Source: Thermodesulfobacteriota bacterium
Lineage (GTDB): Bacteria; Desulfobacterota; Desulfocorpusculales; Desulfocorpusculum
DNA length: 7,701 nt
NCBI GenBank assembly: GCA_028275295.1
Contig: JAPWUY010000076.1
Location: 1-7,701 of the forward strand
Direction: 5' to 3'
Part shown: in pieces, positions 6,770 through 7,701 of the stretch
Layout of the letters: every line of letters begins with the position of its first letter
Numbering within the stretch: the stretch's first letter is position 1
Notes under the pieces: model-generated
Database searches by the model: none
What the model was told of the DNA's origin: nothing
The model's input: only the letters and a program-made list of their open reading frames with translations
Program-made: the position numbers and the translations under genes

Positions 6770-6808
6770 CCATCCCGGATGGTCTCCTCCCCGGTTTTCA
6801 CCGGGATG
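6770..6808. repeat. Nested inverted repeats just after the dehydrogenase stop
   Basis: Thirteen to fifty bases after the minus-strand stop there are two small hairpins. CCATC (6770-6774) pairs with GATGG (6778-6782), and CCCGGT (6790-6795) pairs with ACCGGG (6800-6805) around TTTC. A competing long-range pairing joins CATCCCGG (6771-6778) with CCGGGATG (6801-6808), a perfect 8-base inverted repeat. No T-run follows. It may stabilise the 3' end of the mRNA or assist termination. The rest of the 6599-6820 gap holds the proposed terminator and ligase promoter and no credible small gene. Confidence 0.4.
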
Positions 6809-6820
6809 AAATGGGACCTC

Positions 6821-7701
6821 TCAGTCGTATCTTTCGGGATGATTTCTCAGCTCTTCCAAAAAGTCCTCTACAATCCGTTCTTGGTCGTATTCGGGGTACC
6901 ACCCCCACTCCTTTCTCGCTAGGCTGTCATCGACGGGTAGGACCAGCTTGTCTATGATCTTTTGCTTCTCCTCATCCACCTTGAAGTCGATCTTGGCACC
7001 TGGGATCTTGGCCCTCACCATGTCCACCAGTTCCTGGGCACTGGCTGCCGGGGTAGGCCCTGCTACCACGTAGTTGACCATCTGAATGCTCTCTCTCGGT
7101 GCATCCCCCAACATCACTATTGCTCTCGCTGCGTCCTTATAATACATGATGGGGCAGCGGGTGTCAGGTCTCACGTATACCGTGTAAGGCCTTCCCTTGG
7201 CACATTCCTCTATCACCCATGCATTGTACTGAACTATGCCAGGGGTCTTGACCCCTGGTCCCACGATAGAGGGATAGCGTACCCCTCTGTAATCCAATCC
7301 GTATTTGCGTCTGTAAAACAGCCCCATGAGCTCGCAGAAGACCTTGGTGCACCCGTAAAAGAGCTCAGGCCTTTGAAGGGTGAAGTCATCTATTTTCCCC
7401 TCCCTGATATTGAGGCCGTAAGTGGCCAGAGTGCTCGAGAAGAGAACCTTTTCCACATCGAATAGCCTCGCTGCCTCGAGCACGTGGAACGTTCCCATGG
7501 CATTGGCCCTAAACGCCGCTTGGGGATCAGCATCCGAGGGCACAGAGAGCATCCCGCCCAAATGGTATATGACCTTTGGCTTGGACTCCTTCACCACACT
7601 CAGGACATGGCTAAAGTTCCCGAGGTCTCCCCTCACGACCTTCACCTTGTCCTTCACATCCTCGAGGAGCTTCGTTGAGGGATTGATGTCAAAGGCAGTA
7701 A
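6821..7701 (-). CDS. NAD-dependent epimerase/dehydratase, SDR-type L-threonine 3-dehydrogenase-like, 5' partial
   Basis: This is an extended short-chain dehydrogenase with about 292 visible residues. The frame stays open to the window edge, reading TAFDINPSTKLLEDV before the GTG at 7657, so that GTG is internal. About 25-30 residues with the GxxGxxG nucleotide motif are missing. The aspartate in AFDINP, after the second strand of the Rossmann fold, suggests preference for NAD. Next come GDLGN, the catalytic SSTLATYG (7415-7438) and YGCTK, the YxxxK pair (7343-7357). The C-terminal half has RYPSIVGPGVKTPG, DTRCPIMYYKDAARA and DDSLARKEWGWYPEYD. These resemble SDR-type threonine dehydrogenase more than UDP-sugar epimerases. 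If correct, it oxidises L-threonine to 2-amino-3-oxobutyrate. A sugar nucleotide epimerase or an uncharacterised relative remains possible. It lies upstream of the ligase gene on the same strand with a 222-base gap, so separate transcription is likely. The superfamily is certain, the substrate moderately so. Confidence 0.75.
   Translation of the reverse strand, partial: TAFDINPSTKLLEDVKDKVKVVRGDLGNFSHVLSVVKESKPKVIYHLGGMLSVPSDADPQAAFRANAMGTFHVLEAARLFDVEKVLFSSTLATYGLNIREGKIDDFTLQRPELFYGCTKVFCELMGLFYRRKYGLDYRGVRYPSIVGPGVKTPGIVQYNAWVIEECAKGRPYTVYVRPDTRCPIMYYKDAARAIVMLGDAPRESIQMVNYVVAGPTPAASAQELVDMVRAKIPGAKIDFKVDEEKQKIIDKLVLPVDDSLARKEWGWYPEYDQERIVEDFLEELRNHPERYD

Noticed and set aside
7655..7657. 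GTG as the start of the dehydrogenase
   Set aside because: The upstream codons continue a Rossmann fold (AFDINP) to the window edge, so the true start is beyond base 7701.

Overview
This window carries five protein-coding genes. It has no RNA gene, mobile element or CRISPR array that I can support. The genes suggest an anaerobic prokaryote: a ferredoxin-nitroreductase fusion, a HyuA/HyuB amidohydrolase/carboxylase pair and an acetoacetyl-CoA synthetase. Arginine is mostly AGG/AGA and ATA is common for isoleucine although the DNA is fairly GC-rich. That codon pattern is frequent in thermophilic bacteria and archaea. Strong GGAGG-type ribosome binding sites fit either domain. My loose guess is a Desulfobacterota-like or similar anaerobe, but taxonomy cannot be fixed from this window.

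Left half, plus strand (1-4509): three co-directional genes. The first is the C-terminal ~595 residues of a HyuA-type subunit, whose N-terminus lies before base 1. After a 126-base gap with stem-loops comes a complete HyuB-type subunit of 579 residues. Then, 35 bases further on, comes a complete 272-residue protein with an N-terminal two-cluster ferredoxin domain and a C-terminal FMN nitroreductase domain. This looks like one transcription unit.

Right half, minus strand (4634-7701): a complete 654-residue acetoacetyl-CoA synthetase converges on the first unit. Upstream of it, after a 222-base gap, lies an extended short-chain dehydrogenase most like SDR-type L-threonine 3-dehydrogenase. Its first ~25-30 residues lie beyond base 7701.

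Possible joint role: HyuA/HyuB heterodimers include lactam/hydantoin hydrolases and the catalytic subunits of acetone and acetophenone carboxylases. Acetone carboxylation gives acetoacetate, the substrate of the neighbouring ligase. A ketone-to-acetoacetyl-CoA route is therefore a reasonable but unproven reading. No acetone carboxylase gamma subunit is visible, and the ligase is not in the same operon. I see no clearly new biological system. The points most worth checking are the HyuAB substrate, the coupled ferredoxin-nitroreductase with an Asp in place of one cluster cysteine, and the structured intergenic regions.
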